Positions 46,017 to 55,217 of a stretch of 64,000 nt of DNA are shown piece by piece. The stretch's first letter is position 1. Each line of letters opens with the position of its first letter. Origin of the DNA: Yersinia massiliensis (GTDB taxonomy: Bacteria > Pseudomonadota > Gammaproteobacteria > Enterobacterales > Enterobacteriaceae); the NCBI RefSeq assembly GCF_003048255.1, contig NZ_CP028487.1, forward strand, positions 1,798,001 through 1,862,000. Reading direction: 5' to 3'. The notes beneath the pieces were generated by a model. That model was not told the DNA's origin and did not search any database. It worked only from the letters and a program-made list of their open reading frames with translations. The translations under genes and the position numbers were made by a program.

Positions 46017-46326
46017 AAGTCAATTTAGCTAATAATTAAATAGCTAAGAGAAATAAAAATATATATAAATAATTAAGATAATTAAAACCATTAAATAACT
46101 TTTATTTACTCTCTTATATGTGAAATAGGTCAATTAATCCGGCTATTTTTATGTTTAGCATGTGTTCGTCAATTAATCCCAATTAAAAGAAAATGGCGAA
46201 AAGATATTTTATCGTGTTGATATTATGTGAAATATTTATTTTCGACCTGTAGCTGTTCGTTATTTATTTTTCGATATTTTCCTTGTTTTTTATTTGTTAT
46301 GTAAACGTTAGAGCAGAGAGCTAATT
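46017..46326. promoter_or_regulatory. Divergent citA/citC control region
   Basis: This 310-bp region is very AT-rich. It must hold the promoters of citAB (minus) and citCDEFXGT (plus). One CRP-like site, TGTGAAATAGGTCAAT (46119-46134), is visible, and the A+T-rich tracts fit CitB binding as known from E. coli and Klebsiella. I could not place promoters precisely. Confidence 0.5.
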
Positions 46327-47439
46327 ATGGATGCGGTATTCAGTCGAATTAATCGTTCAGACCATCAACAGATTGCAGAAATAACACGTTTCTTACGGGC
46401 TAATGATCTGAATATAGATACCACTGTTGATGTGTTTATTACCGTAAGCCGAAATGAAAAGCTGGTGGCCTGTGGGGGGATTGCGGGCAACATTATCAAG
46501 TGCGTTGCCATCAGCGAGGAGGTCAGGGGCGAAGGCTTAGCGCTGACACTGGCAACGGAGTTAGTCAACTTGGCGTATGAACGGCACCATAGCCATCTTT
46601 TTATCTATACCAAAACTAAAAACGAAAGTTTATTTAAAAATTGTGGCTTTTATCCTATAGCCGATGTGCCCGGTATTGTGGTGTTGATGGAAAATAGCGC
46701 CTGCCGTTTGCAGCGCTATGCGAAACAATTAAGCCAGCTACGCCAGCCTGGGCAGAAAATTGGCAGCATTGTGATGAATGCCAACCCCTTCACCCGTGGA
46801 CATCAATATTTAGTCCGTCAGGCGGCAGCACAATGTGATTGGTTACACCTATTTTTGGTGAAAGAAGATAATTCCCGTTTTCCTTATGAAGACAGGCTGC
46901 AATTAGTGCTCAGCGGCACTCAAGATATCGCCAATCTTACGGTGCACCCCGGTTCGGAATATATGATCTCCCGCGCCACCTTCCCGTGTTATTTCATTAA
47001 AGATCAAGGTGTCGCCGATGACTGTTACACCGAGATCGACCTGAAAATATTCCGCCAATATTTAGCACCTGCATTAGGTGTGACTCACCGGTTTGTCGGC
47101 ACTGAGCCATTTTGTACCGTGACCGCCAAATATAACCATGACATGGGCTACTGGCTGGAAACGCCGTCATTACCATCCCCCCCAATTTCCTTGGTGGAAA
47201 TTGAGCGCCTTAAATATCAAAACACCGCTATTTCTGCCTCTTGGGTGCGCAAGCTCTTAGCGCAGGGGGATGCAGACACCATTCGCAAATTAGTTCCACC
47301 GGCGACCTGCCACTACTTGCAGCGATTGTTGGCGCAACGGGCGCAAAAAACCGCTAACGCAGAAAAAAATGCCCCATCCGCAAAGAATGCCTCACCGGCA
47401 AAGAATGCCCCGCCGGAAAAGAATCCAGCCCTGTTTTAG
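46327..47439 (+). CDS. citC: [Citrate (pro-3S)-lyase] ligase
   Basis: CitC acetylates the thiol of the citrate lyase acyl-carrier protein using acetate and ATP. The protein has an N-terminal GNAT-like segment (KLVACGGIAGNIIKCVAISE). A nucleotidyltransferase domain with GSIVMNANPFTRGHQYLVRQ and ISASWVRKLL follows. At 370 residues it is longer than E. coli CitC (about 352). The excess is a lysine/proline-rich tail encoded by four 18-bp repeats. It is the first gene of the cit operon. Confidence 0.94.
   Translation: MDAVFSRINRSDHQQIAEITRFLRANDLNIDTTVDVFITVSRNEKLVACGGIAGNIIKCVAISEEVRGEGLALTLATELVNLAYERHHSHLFIYTKTKNESLFKNCGFYPIADVPGIVVLMENSACRLQRYAKQLSQLRQPGQKIGSIVMNANPFTRGHQYLVRQAAAQCDWLHLFLVKEDNSRFPYEDRLQLVLSGTQDIANLTVHPGSEYMISRATFPCYFIKDQGVADDCYTEIDLKIFRQYLAPALGVTHRFVGTEPFCTVTAKYNHDMGYWLETPSLPSPPISLVEIERLKYQNTAISASWVRKLLAQGDADTIRKLVPPATCHYLQRLLAQRAQKTANAEKNAPSAKNASPAKNAPPEKNPALF
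47359..47430 (+). repeat. Four 18-bp tandem repeats at the citC 3' end
   Basis: Four in-frame 18-bp units (47359, 47377, 47395, 47413) encode AEKNAP, SAKNAS, PAKNAP and PEKNPA just before the citC stop. They look like slipped-strand amplification that lengthened the tail. Confidence 0.8.
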
Positions 47440-47535
47440 TCGACTGACAAAAGCCGATAAAGCAGGGCGAAAAGATAGGGACTGATTCGTCAGTCCGCCG
47501 TCACTGAATTTGAAGACAAGTTAATCAGGTGAAAC

Positions 47536-47832
47536 ATGAAAATTATCAGAGAGGCCGTCGCCGGAACACTGGAGTCGAGCGACGTTATGGTGCGCATTGC
47601 ACCGCTAAATCCGCCCGAAATAGACCTGCAAATTCACAGCAGTGTGGATAAGCAATTTGGTGAAGCCATTCGCTATAGCGTACTGGCGTTGCTGGAACAG
47701 CATCAGGTGACTGGGGTGCAACTGATTATTGATGATAAAGGCGCACTGGATTGCGTTTTGCAGGCACGTCTTGAAACCGCCTTGCTCAGAGCCTGCGATG
47801 AAAAAATTCTGCCATGGAGAGCGCAGTCATGA
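47536..47832 (+). CDS. citD: Citrate lyase acyl-carrier protein (gamma subunit)
   Basis: CitD carries the phosphoribosyl-dephospho-CoA arm on which acetyl and citryl groups are exchanged. The 98-residue protein reads [20 protein letters not shown]. Ser14 is the prosthetic-group attachment residue known in Klebsiella. [20 protein letters not shown] is also conserved. AGGTGAAAC precedes the ATG. The stop overlaps the citE start. Confidence 0.95.
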   Translation: MKIIREAVAGTLESSDVMVRIAPLNPPEIDLQIHSSVDKQFGEAIRYSVLALLEQHQVTGVQLIIDDKGALDCVLQARLETALLRACDEKILPWRAQS

Positions 47833-48722
47833 AAATTGAAATGAAAAATAGAATGCGCCGCAGCATGTTGTTCGTCCCCGGTGCTAACGCGGCGATGGTG
47901 AGTAACGCCTTTATTTATCAGGCGGATGCGTTGATGTTTGACTTGGAAGACTCGGTTATTCTGCGCGAAAAAGATGCTGCTCGTCGTTTGGTTTATCACG
48001 CCTTACAACACCCGCTTTATCAAGATGTAGAAACCATTGTGCGCGTCAATGCCTTGGACTCAGCTTATGGTCTGGCAGATTTGGAAGCGGTAGTGCGCGG
48101 TGGCGCGGATATCGTTCGCTTACCCAAAACCGATAACGCGAAAGATGTTGAGGATATGGCACGAGAAATCAGCCGTATCGAGTCTGAATGTGGCCGCGAA
48201 GTGGGGAGCACCGGTCTACTGGCAGCGATTGAATCCGCGCAAGGGATCACGCAGGCACTGGCGATTGCACAAGCCTCTGAACGCCTGATGGGAATTGCAT
48301 TGGGGGCTGAGGACTATGTCCGCAATTTGCGTACTGAGCGCTCACCAGAAGGGATTGAACTGCTGTTTGCCCGTTGTTCTATTTTGCAGGCTGCCCGCGC
48401 CGTCGGTATTCAAGCCTTCGACACCGTTTATTCCGATGCCAACAACGAAGCCGGTTTCTTGCGCGAAGCCACACTGATCAAACAACTGGGATTCGATGGC
48501 AAGTCGCTGATTAATCCACGTCAAATCGAACTGTTACACAACCTCTATGCCCCGACCGAAAAAGAAGTTCGCCATGCTCAGGCGGTGGTGGATGCCGCTG
48601 CGGCGGCGGAGGCCGAAGGGCGCGGAGTCGTCTCCTTGAACGGCAAGATGGTGGATAGCCCCGTGATTGAACGGGCGCGGTTGGTTTTGCAACGTGCGGT
48701 TAGCGGTTTGCGTGAGGAATAA
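47829..48722 (+). CDS. citE: Citrate lyase beta subunit (citryl-ACP oxaloacetate-lyase)
   Basis: CitE splits citryl-ACP into oxaloacetate and acetyl-ACP. I choose the ATG at 47829, which overlaps the citD stop as ATGA and has GGAG upstream, giving 297 residues. An ATG 15 bp earlier is possible. Family motifs are [45 protein letters not shown] and [13 protein letters not shown], with the metal-binding acidic residues in place. It forms the alpha6-beta6-gamma6 citrate lyase with CitF and CitD. Confidence 0.95.
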   Translation: MKIEMKNRMRRSMLFVPGANAAMVSNAFIYQADALMFDLEDSVILREKDAARRLVYHALQHPLYQDVETIVRVNALDSAYGLADLEAVVRGGADIVRLPKTDNAKDVEDMAREISRIESECGREVGSTGLLAAIESAQGITQALAIAQASERLMGIALGAEDYVRNLRTERSPEGIELLFARCSILQAARAVGIQAFDTVYSDANNEAGFLREATLIKQLGFDGKSLINPRQIELLHNLYAPTEKEVRHAQAVVDAAAAAEAEGRGVVSLNGKMVDSPVIERARLVLQRAVSGLREE

Positions 48723-48725
48723 AAA

Positions 48726-50243
48726 ATGAATAGGCAACAACGAGTAGAAAACTTCAGTCACCGTCAAGACAACGGCCCTGCGTATCAGGGGTACCAAAAT
48801 GCCTCGAAAGCCAATTTGCAGGCGCAAAAGCCCCGTGACATTAAAATTTGCGATTCATTAGAAAAAGCGATTCGTCGTTCAGGCTTGCAAGATGGCATGA
48901 CCATCTCTTTCCACCATGCATTCCGTGCCGGCGATTTAACGCTGAATTTGGTGATGGCAGCCATCGCCGCCATGGGATTCAAAAATCTTCGCTTGGCTTC
49001 TAGCTCTTTGAGCGATTGCCATTCGCCACTGGTCGAGCATATCCGCAATGGCGTGGTGAGCGAGATCTACACCTCAGGGATGCGTGGCCCGCTAGCAGAA
49101 GAAGTCTCACGCGGATTATTGGGCAAACCGGTACAAGTTCACTCTCACGGTGGACGGGTTAACCTGATTGAATCCGGTGAACTGACCATTGATGTGGCGT
49201 TTATCGGGGTGCCTGCCTGTGATGAATTCGGCAATACCAACGGTTTTAGCGGCAATGCCTGCTGTGGTTCGCTGGGCTACGCCAGAGTGGATGCGGAATA
49301 TGCCGATTGCGTGGTGTTGTTGACCGAAGCGCTGGTGGCTTACCCCCATCACCCCGCCAGTATTACGCAGGATCAAGTCGATCTGATTGTGCAGGTTGAA
49401 AAGGTCGGGGATGCCGACAAGATTGGCGCTGATACCACCCGAATGACCTCAAACCCACGTGAGTTACTGATTGCTCGCCGTGCGGCGGAAGTTATTGCTG
49501 GCTCTGGGTATTTCGTTGATGGATTCTCGCTGCAAACCGGCACCGGTGGCGCTTCACTGGCTGTCACCCGTTTTCTGGAAGACAAAATGTTGCGGCGCAA
49601 TATCACCGCTGCATTTGCGCTGGGTGGCATCACCTCCACGATGGTGGAACTGCACGAAAAAGGGCTGATCACTAAGCTGCTGGATGTGCAAAGTTTTGAC
49701 CGGCAGGCCGCGTCTTCACTGGCGCGAAACCCCAATCATATTGAAATCAGTGCTAACCAATACGCCAATTTCAGCTCAAAAGGGGCATCCGTCGACAGGC
49801 TCGATGTGGTGGTCCTCAGTGCGCTGGAAATCGACACCCGCTTTAACGTCAATGTGCTGACCGGATCGGATGGTGTTTTACGCGGTGCATCCGGCGGTCA
49901 CTGTGATACGGCGGTGGCGGCACGTCTGTCTATCATCGTCGCCCCGTTGGTTCGCGGCCGTATTCCAACATTGGTGAGCCAAGTGACCACCTGTGTCACC
50001 CCCGGTTCCAGTGTCGATATTTTAGTGACCGATCATGGTATTGCCGTCAATCCGGCTCGACCTGAATTGGCTGAACGCTTGCAACAAGCCGGTTTGCCGG
50101 TCGTGACTATCGAATGGCTCTATGAGCGCGCATTGATCTTAACTGGCGTGCCGCAGCCAATCCAATTTACTGATCGCGTGGTCGCGGTAGTGCGTTACCG
50201 CGACGGTTCCGTGATTGATGTTGTGCATCAGATACAGGAATAA
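48726..50243 (+). CDS. citF: Citrate lyase alpha subunit (citrate:acetyl-ACP transferase)
   Basis: CitF swaps acetate for citrate on the acyl-carrier protein. The 505-residue protein is near the usual length (about 510). It has MTISFHHAFRAGDLTLNLVM, GVPACDEFGNTNGFSGNACC, FALGGITSTMVELHEKGL and GASGGHCDTAVAA. GAGGAATAAAAA precedes the ATG 4 bp after citE. No damage is visible. Confidence 0.95.
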   Translation: MNRQQRVENFSHRQDNGPAYQGYQNASKANLQAQKPRDIKICDSLEKAIRRSGLQDGMTISFHHAFRAGDLTLNLVMAAIAAMGFKNLRLASSSLSDCHSPLVEHIRNGVVSEIYTSGMRGPLAEEVSRGLLGKPVQVHSHGGRVNLIESGELTIDVAFIGVPACDEFGNTNGFSGNACCGSLGYARVDAEYADCVVLLTEALVAYPHHPASITQDQVDLIVQVEKVGDADKIGADTTRMTSNPRELLIARRAAEVIAGSGYFVDGFSLQTGTGGASLAVTRFLEDKMLRRNITAAFALGGITSTMVELHEKGLITKLLDVQSFDRQAASSLARNPNHIEISANQYANFSSKGASVDRLDVVVLSALEIDTRFNVNVLTGSDGVLRGASGGHCDTAVAARLSIIVAPLVRGRIPTLVSQVTTCVTPGSSVDILVTDHGIAVNPARPELAERLQQAGLPVVTIEWLYERALILTGVPQPIQFTDRVVAVVRYRDGSVIDVVHQIQE

Positions 50244-50246
50244 GCC

Positions 50247-50795
50247 ATGAACATACTTTCTCCTGCATTAGCGGCTAATCGGCCGATCAGTTTGCCGGAA
50301 TTACTCACTAGTCGAGAGTCACGCCAGCATCGGCAACAAGCTTGGCTGGCGCGCCATCAAGTGAGCTTGATTTCACTCACTTTAGTGGCCCCCGGCGCGG
50401 TGAAAGATAACCCCTTGACGCGCAAACTGTTTGCGTTGGCATGGCAAGCCATTATGACGCTAAGCCAACAGCAGCACTGGCCGGTATTACAGCAGGAAGT
50501 ATTCCCGCTGCCGACCGGTTGCGAAGGCTTAATTGCGGTTGATCTGCCAGCAGAACACGTGAAAGACGCGGCGCTGTTACTGGAGTTAAAGCACCCGCAA
50601 GGTCGGTTATGGGATATCGATGTGCTGGATGCCTCTGGTCAGATCCTATCGCGCAGTGATGTGGGTTTACCGCCTCGCCGCTGCTTGCTGTGCCACCGTC
50701 CCGCCAATGTTTGTGGGCGAGCGCAAACTCACAGCATTGATGAATTATTGGCTCAGATGGAGTTGATGCTCAATGCCACAACTGCAACGCACTGA
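50247..50795 (+). CDS. citX: Apo-citrate lyase phosphoribosyl-dephospho-CoA transferase
   Basis: CitX attaches the triphosphoribosyl-dephospho-CoA precursor to CitD. The 182-residue protein has [20 protein letters not shown] and [17 protein letters not shown]. The C-terminal cysteine-containing [20 protein letters not shown] is typical. It follows citF by 3 bp and overlaps citG by 23 bp. Confidence 0.94.
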   Translation: MNILSPALAANRPISLPELLTSRESRQHRQQAWLARHQVSLISLTLVAPGAVKDNPLTRKLFALAWQAIMTLSQQQHWPVLQQEVFPLPTGCEGLIAVDLPAEHVKDAALLLELKHPQGRLWDIDVLDASGQILSRSDVGLPPRRCLLCHRPANVCGRAQTHSIDELLAQMELMLNATTATH

Positions 50796-51714
50796 TGAGT
50801 GGCTCTCCTTCACTGCGTTGCCGGTGGGGGAGGTGAATGAGGCGGTTGATTTTGCCAGACACTGGGGCGGGCTGGCTTATCGAGCCATGTTGACCGAGGT
50901 GAATCTGACGCCGAAACCCGGTTTGGTCGATCGCAACAACTGCGGCGCACATCGGGATATGGCACTGATCGATTTCTATTACAGCGCCGATGCGATAGCG
51001 CCGTGGCTACCGCGTTTTATCGAACAGGGTATCAACCATCACCATTTGTGCGGACAGGCAGCACTGAACAATTTAAGGCCACTGGGGTTGGCATGTGAAA
51101 ACAGCATGTTTCGTGCCACTGGCGGCGTGAATACCCATAAGGGCAGTGTTTTCTCGTTGGGACTGATCTGCTGTGCACTTGGGCGGCTGAGAGCCCGCGC
51201 TGAACAGATCGATGCTGAGGCTGTTTGTCAGGAAGTGGCGCATCTGTGTCGTGGGTTAACGCAACGCGAACTGTGCCAAACCAACCCGCAGCAAACGGCA
51301 GGCCAACGTCTGTTTTATCAGCATGGACTGACGGGGGCGCGGGGCGAGGCAGAATCAGGCTTCGCCACCGTATTGACCCATGCCTTACCGGTGTACCGGC
51401 GGTTAATCGCCGAAGGTACGCAACCTGATCACGCCTTATTGCACACCTTGCTGGTTTTGATGTCCGTCAACCGCGATACCAATGTGGTTTCGCGTGGCGG
51501 TATGGCGGGGCTGCAATGGCTACAACAACAGGCGACAGACATTCTGACTTCACACTCATCGGCAGGGATGGGTTGCCCACTCAGCCAGAGGCGAGTGCGG
51601 GAGTTTGACGCCCAATGTATCGCTCGCAACCTGAGCCCCGGCGGCAGTGCTGATCTGCTGATCTTGACCTGGTTGCTGGCGCAGTTCCCTCACCATCCCT
51701 CACACAAAAAATAA
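50773..51714 (+). CDS. citG: Triphosphoribosyl-dephospho-CoA synthase
   Basis: CitG makes the prosthetic-group precursor from dephospho-CoA and ATP. At 313 residues it carries [20 protein letters not shown] and [48 protein letters not shown] and [17 protein letters not shown]. The start lies inside the citX end. In E. coli the order citX-citG is also kept. Confidence 0.94.
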   Translation: MPQLQRTDEWLSFTALPVGEVNEAVDFARHWGGLAYRAMLTEVNLTPKPGLVDRNNCGAHRDMALIDFYYSADAIAPWLPRFIEQGINHHHLCGQAALNNLRPLGLACENSMFRATGGVNTHKGSVFSLGLICCALGRLRARAEQIDAEAVCQEVAHLCRGLTQRELCQTNPQQTAGQRLFYQHGLTGARGEAESGFATVLTHALPVYRRLIAEGTQPDHALLHTLLVLMSVNRDTNVVSRGGMAGLQWLQQQATDILTSHSSAGMGCPLSQRRVREFDAQCIARNLSPGGSADLLILTWLLAQFPHHPSHKK

Positions 51715-51738
51715 TAACGGTGTTATAGGAGTCTCTTT

Positions 51739-53202
51739 ATGTTGAAGTCGCAAGAGAAATTATGGAAAGCGCTCGCGCCCTTTGTGGTGTTGGCCGTTCT
51801 GCTACTTATCCCGACCCCAGAAGGTATGCCACCTCAAGCTTGGCGCTATTTTGCGATTTTTGTTGCCATGATTGTGGGCATGATTTTAGAACCTATCCCT
51901 GCCACCGCGATAAGTTTTATTGCCGTGACAATTTGCGTGCTCAGTTCTGACTGGGTGCTGTTCAGTGCTGCTGAAGTGGCCGATGCGAGCTTTAATGGCG
52001 GCAAAGAGTCGCTGAAATGGGGGTTGGCAGGGTTCTCGAGCACCACTGTCTGGCTGGTATTCGGCGCGTTCATTTTTGCTCTCGGCTACGAAGCCACAGG
52101 ACTGGGCCGCCGTATCGCTTTGTTCATGGTGAAGTTTATGGGCAAACGCACCCTGACGCTGGGTTATGCCATTGTCATCATCGATATTCTGTTGGCACCC
52201 TTTACGCCATCGAATACCGCCCGTACCGGTGGCACTGTGTTCCCGGTGGTTAAAAACTTGCCGCCACTGTTTGATTCATTCCCCAATGACCCTTCATCAC
52301 GACGCATCGGGGGTTATTTGATGTGGATGATGGTGATCGGGACCAGTATCAGTTCTTCCATGTTTGTCACCGGCGCAGCTCCTAACGTGCTGGGGATTGA
52401 GTTTGTCAGCAAAATTGCCGGTGTTCATATCGGTTGGATGCAGTGGTTCTTGGCCTTCCTGCCGGTGGGCTTAATTTTGCTGATCGTTGCACCCTGGCTC
52501 TCTTATGTACTGTATAAGCCTGGCGTGACCAAAAGTAATGAAGTCGCGGCTTGGGCGCAAACAGCACTGGCAGAAATGGGGCCACTGACGCGCCAAGAGA
52601 TGACGCTGATTGGTTTGGTGCTGCTGAGCCTGAGCTTATGGGTGTTTGGCGGTAAGTTTATTGATGCCACCACTGTTGGCTTACTGGCTGTTTCGCTGAT
52701 GTTGGCCTTGCATGTCGTGTCATGGAAAGACATCACCAAATACTCCAGTGCGTGGAACACCTTGGTGAATTTGGCCACCTTGGTGGTGATGGCGAATGGC
52801 CTGACCCGCTCTGGTTTCATTGATTGGTTTGCTAACACCATGAGTACCCATTTGGATGGTTTCTCACCCAATATGACCGTGGTGGCGTTGGTGCTGGTGT
52901 TCTACTTCTCCCACTATATGTTTGCCAGTTTATCGGCTCATACCGCGACTATGCTGCCAGTGATTTTGGCGGTCGGTAAAGGCTTGACCGGTGTACCGAT
53001 GGAGCATTTATCGATGCTGTTAGTGTTGTCTATCGGGATCATGGGCGTGCTAACGCCGTACGCAACCGGCCCTGGTGTGATTATCTATGGCTGCGGTTAC
53101 GTGAAATCGAAAGATTACTGGCGGTTGGGCGGGATCATGGGGGTGTTCTATATCACCATGCTGTTGCTCGTCGGTTGGCCAATCATGAGCCTGTGGTACT
53201 AA
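51739..53202 (+). CDS. citT: Citrate:succinate antiporter (DASS family)
   Basis: CitT exchanges external citrate for internal succinate, as shown for E. coli. The 487 residues equal the E. coli length. The helices, the re-entrant loops with TPSNTARTGGTVFPV, and SAHTATMLPVILAVGKG and GVLTPYATGPGVIIYGCG, are characteristic. TAGGAG precedes the ATG. No oxaloacetate decarboxylase (oadGAB) genes are in the window, so the E. coli-style route, oxaloacetate reduced to succinate for antiport, is the better model. Confidence 0.94.
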   Translation: MLKSQEKLWKALAPFVVLAVLLLIPTPEGMPPQAWRYFAIFVAMIVGMILEPIPATAISFIAVTICVLSSDWVLFSAAEVADASFNGGKESLKWGLAGFSSTTVWLVFGAFIFALGYEATGLGRRIALFMVKFMGKRTLTLGYAIVIIDILLAPFTPSNTARTGGTVFPVVKNLPPLFDSFPNDPSSRRIGGYLMWMMVIGTSISSSMFVTGAAPNVLGIEFVSKIAGVHIGWMQWFLAFLPVGLILLIVAPWLSYVLYKPGVTKSNEVAAWAQTALAEMGPLTRQEMTLIGLVLLSLSLWVFGGKFIDATTVGLLAVSLMLALHVVSWKDITKYSSAWNTLVNLATLVVMANGLTRSGFIDWFANTMSTHLDGFSPNMTVVALVLVFYFSHYMFASLSAHTATMLPVILAVGKGLTGVPMEHLSMLLVLSIGIMGVLTPYATGPGVIIYGCGYVKSKDYWRLGGIMGVFYITMLLLVGWPIMSLWY

Positions 53203-53315
53203 TGTGTTCTGAGTGCTGACAGGGCTTCACGCGAGTGGGTAGGCGTCTAATATTGTGGTCGCGAAGGTTAGCAGCTACTATAAGAGCCGATGAATCAACA
53301 AGATTAGGATGATGT

Positions 53316-54065
53316 GTGACCTCGGTATTTATTCGTAACTTTACCTTTGCCGCACTACCCGCTAGCGGTTTGAATGGTCAGCCACAGTTCCACGGACTGT
53401 TGGCGAAATGCGATTTTGATGTCAATGAGTATCGGGATGAGCTGTTTGCCGTTTATGGCATCGCCTTTCCCGGTAACTTGCACAAGGCCGTGACGAAACG
53501 GCGTGCGGAATATCTGGCGGGTCGTTTTGTGGCTCGCCAAGTTTTGAATATGCTGGAAATTCGTGATTATCCGCTCACAAACGGAGCCGGTCGCGCTCCA
53601 CAATGGCCAACTGGCCTCATCGGTAGTATCAGCCACAATAGCCAACGTGCATTATGCGCGGCTCAGGTGGTCACCCCCGCTGTTGGGCCATTAACGGAAA
53701 GTCGTATCACTCATGGTATTGGGTTGGATATTGAAGGGCTCATTCCGGTTGAAAGGGCGGCAGACTTGTGGCCCGGCATCCTCAGTGAAGAAGAGTATCG
53801 CCAATTTCAGCAAGGCCCATTACCGTTCAACCATTTACTGACATTGGCTTTTTCCGCGAAAGAGAGCTTATTTAAAGCGGTTTATCCGCAACTGGGCCGT
53901 TATTTTGATTTCCTTGAGGCACACCTCACCGATTATTCGTTAGACACGGGGCGTTTTGAGTTGCAGCTCTTGCGCGGTTTGAGTGATGAATTCCCAGCAG
54001 GTCGTTGTTTTAATGGTTGTTTTACGATAACTGACAACGATATTCAAACCTTCATCGCTTATTAA
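53316..54065 (+). CDS. 4'-phosphopantetheinyl transferase (EntD type)
   Basis: A 249-residue Sfp/EntD-like enzyme that would activate carrier domains of peptide or polyketide synthases with the phosphopantetheine arm of CoA. Key motifs are GIGLDIEGLIPVERA (Mg-binding Asp and Glu) and LAFSAKESLFKAVYPQLG. RAPQWPTGLIGSISHNSQRA is the usual CoA-site segment. Translation starts at GTG 53316 after AGGAT. It stands alone. In Yersinia a gene of this kind (ybtD) serves yersiniabactin synthesis, but no siderophore genes are near, so I do not assign the symbol. Confidence 0.85.
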   Translation: MTSVFIRNFTFAALPASGLNGQPQFHGLLAKCDFDVNEYRDELFAVYGIAFPGNLHKAVTKRRAEYLAGRFVARQVLNMLEIRDYPLTNGAGRAPQWPTGLIGSISHNSQRALCAAQVVTPAVGPLTESRITHGIGLDIEGLIPVERAADLWPGILSEEEYRQFQQGPLPFNHLLTLAFSAKESLFKAVYPQLGRYFDFLEAHLTDYSLDTGRFELQLLRGLSDEFPAGRCFNGCFTITDNDIQTFIAY

Positions 54066-54174
54066 TTTTATTATTCAAGCGTTTTGCCTTCAATTTTCAT
54101 GATTAAAAATTGGATATTTCAAAATAGATCAGCTAAATATTTTGCTACCCGCCATATTTATTTGATAGGAAATC

Positions 54175-55077
54175 ATGAAATATATTGTGCTCACTATTTT
54201 TATCCTGTGTGTCGCCTATGTCCATTTTCGAGGGAAAGTTCGGTATAAATTCTGGCGGCAACTTTCAGATCATTCGACATTTGTCTCTCCTCTGAATGTG
54301 TTTATGTACTTATTCTCTCGCGTTCCTACGACGCCCTATTTAAAACAAGACCTTTTCCCTGAACTGACCATCCTGCGTGATAACTGGCAGCAAATCAGGG
54401 AGGAGGGCAAAGCCTTGATGGCGATCCAGCAAATAAAAGCATCAGATAAGTATAATGATGCGGGTTTTAATTCTTTCTTTAAAACGGGTTGGAAGCGTTT
54501 TTACCTAAAATGGTATGAAGACAGCCATCCTTCGGCGATGACACTCTGCCCACACACCACCTCATTGCTACGTGAGCTACCGTCTATCAAAGCCGCCATG
54601 TTTGCTGAATTACCCGATGGAAGCCGTTTACCTCGACATCGTGACCCCTATGCTGGCTCTTTACGTTACCATCTGGGCTTAATCACCCCGAATGATGATC
54701 GCTGTTTTATCGATGTTGATGGCACCACTTACAGCTGGCGAGACGGCGAAGGGGTGTTGTTTGATGAAACCTACATTCACTACGCTGAAAACCAAAGTGG
54801 CCAAAATAGACTGATTCTGTTTTGCGATATTGAGCGGCCGATGCGCTACCGCTGGGCGCAATGGGTGAATCATTGGTTAGGACGTAATTTAATGAGTGCT
54901 GCCGCGGCACCGAATGATGAAGGCGATCGTACCGGTGGCGTGAACCGGATGTTTAAATATATCTATGCGGTGCGCAAGGTGGGTAAACGCTTAAAAGCGT
55001 GGAATCGCCGAATTTACTATTTGATTAAATGGATCCTCTTTGGTGGCATTGCCGCGCTGATATTTTATGCGCTGTAG
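54175..55077 (+). CDS. lpxO: Lipid A 2-hydroxylase LpxO (Asp/Asn beta-hydroxylase family)
   Basis: LpxO uses Fe(II), oxygen and 2-oxoglutarate to hydroxylate the 3'-secondary acyl chain of lipid A. The 300-residue protein has an N-terminal membrane anchor and a C-terminal helix (IKWILFGGIAALIFYAL). The iron-binding set is PRHRDPYAGSLRYHLGL with the second histidine in ETYIHYAENQSG and the arginine in NRLILFCDIERP. Length matches Salmonella LpxO. It is a single gene with a strong terminator. Confidence 0.9.
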   Translation: MKYIVLTIFILCVAYVHFRGKVRYKFWRQLSDHSTFVSPLNVFMYLFSRVPTTPYLKQDLFPELTILRDNWQQIREEGKALMAIQQIKASDKYNDAGFNSFFKTGWKRFYLKWYEDSHPSAMTLCPHTTSLLRELPSIKAAMFAELPDGSRLPRHRDPYAGSLRYHLGLITPNDDRCFIDVDGTTYSWRDGEGVLFDETYIHYAENQSGQNRLILFCDIERPMRYRWAQWVNHWLGRNLMSAAAAPNDEGDRTGGVNRMFKYIYAVRKVGKRLKAWNRRIYYLIKWILFGGIAALIFYAL

Positions 55078-55138
55078 TTTCTAAGTTGCAGTCGACCCGC
55101 AAGTCTGGGGGCTGCATAGTGGGTTTATCCGCAACCTC

Positions 55139-55168
55139 AGGAGTGAGTCTTCCACTCACTCCTTTTTT
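55139..55168 (+). terminator. Rho-independent terminator after lpxO
   Basis: AGGAGTGAGT and ACTCACTCCT form a perfect 10-bp stem with a 5-nt loop, followed by T6 (55163-55168). Confidence 0.93.
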
Positions 55169-55178
55169 ATGGATATAG

Positions 55179-55211
55179 GGGCATCAGCCTATTCCTCACT
55201 GGCTGATGCCC
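55179..55211 (-). terminator. Hairpin after the M20 peptidase gene
   Basis: GGGCATCAGCC and GGCTGATGCCC form a perfect 11-bp stem with an 11-nt loop, 6 bp beyond the peptidase stop on the minus strand. No long T-run follows directly. Confidence 0.7.
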
Positions 55212-55217
55212 ATAAAA

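Noticed and set aside
47450..47462. GCCGATAA sigma-28-like word after citC, and another near 43274
   Set aside because: No minus-35 partner at the right distance and no suitable downstream gene.
53316..54065. Part of the citrate lyase prosthetic-group pathway
   Set aside because: CitG and CitX already supply and attach the CitD arm. This enzyme is EntD-type and follows the operon after a gap with its own start.
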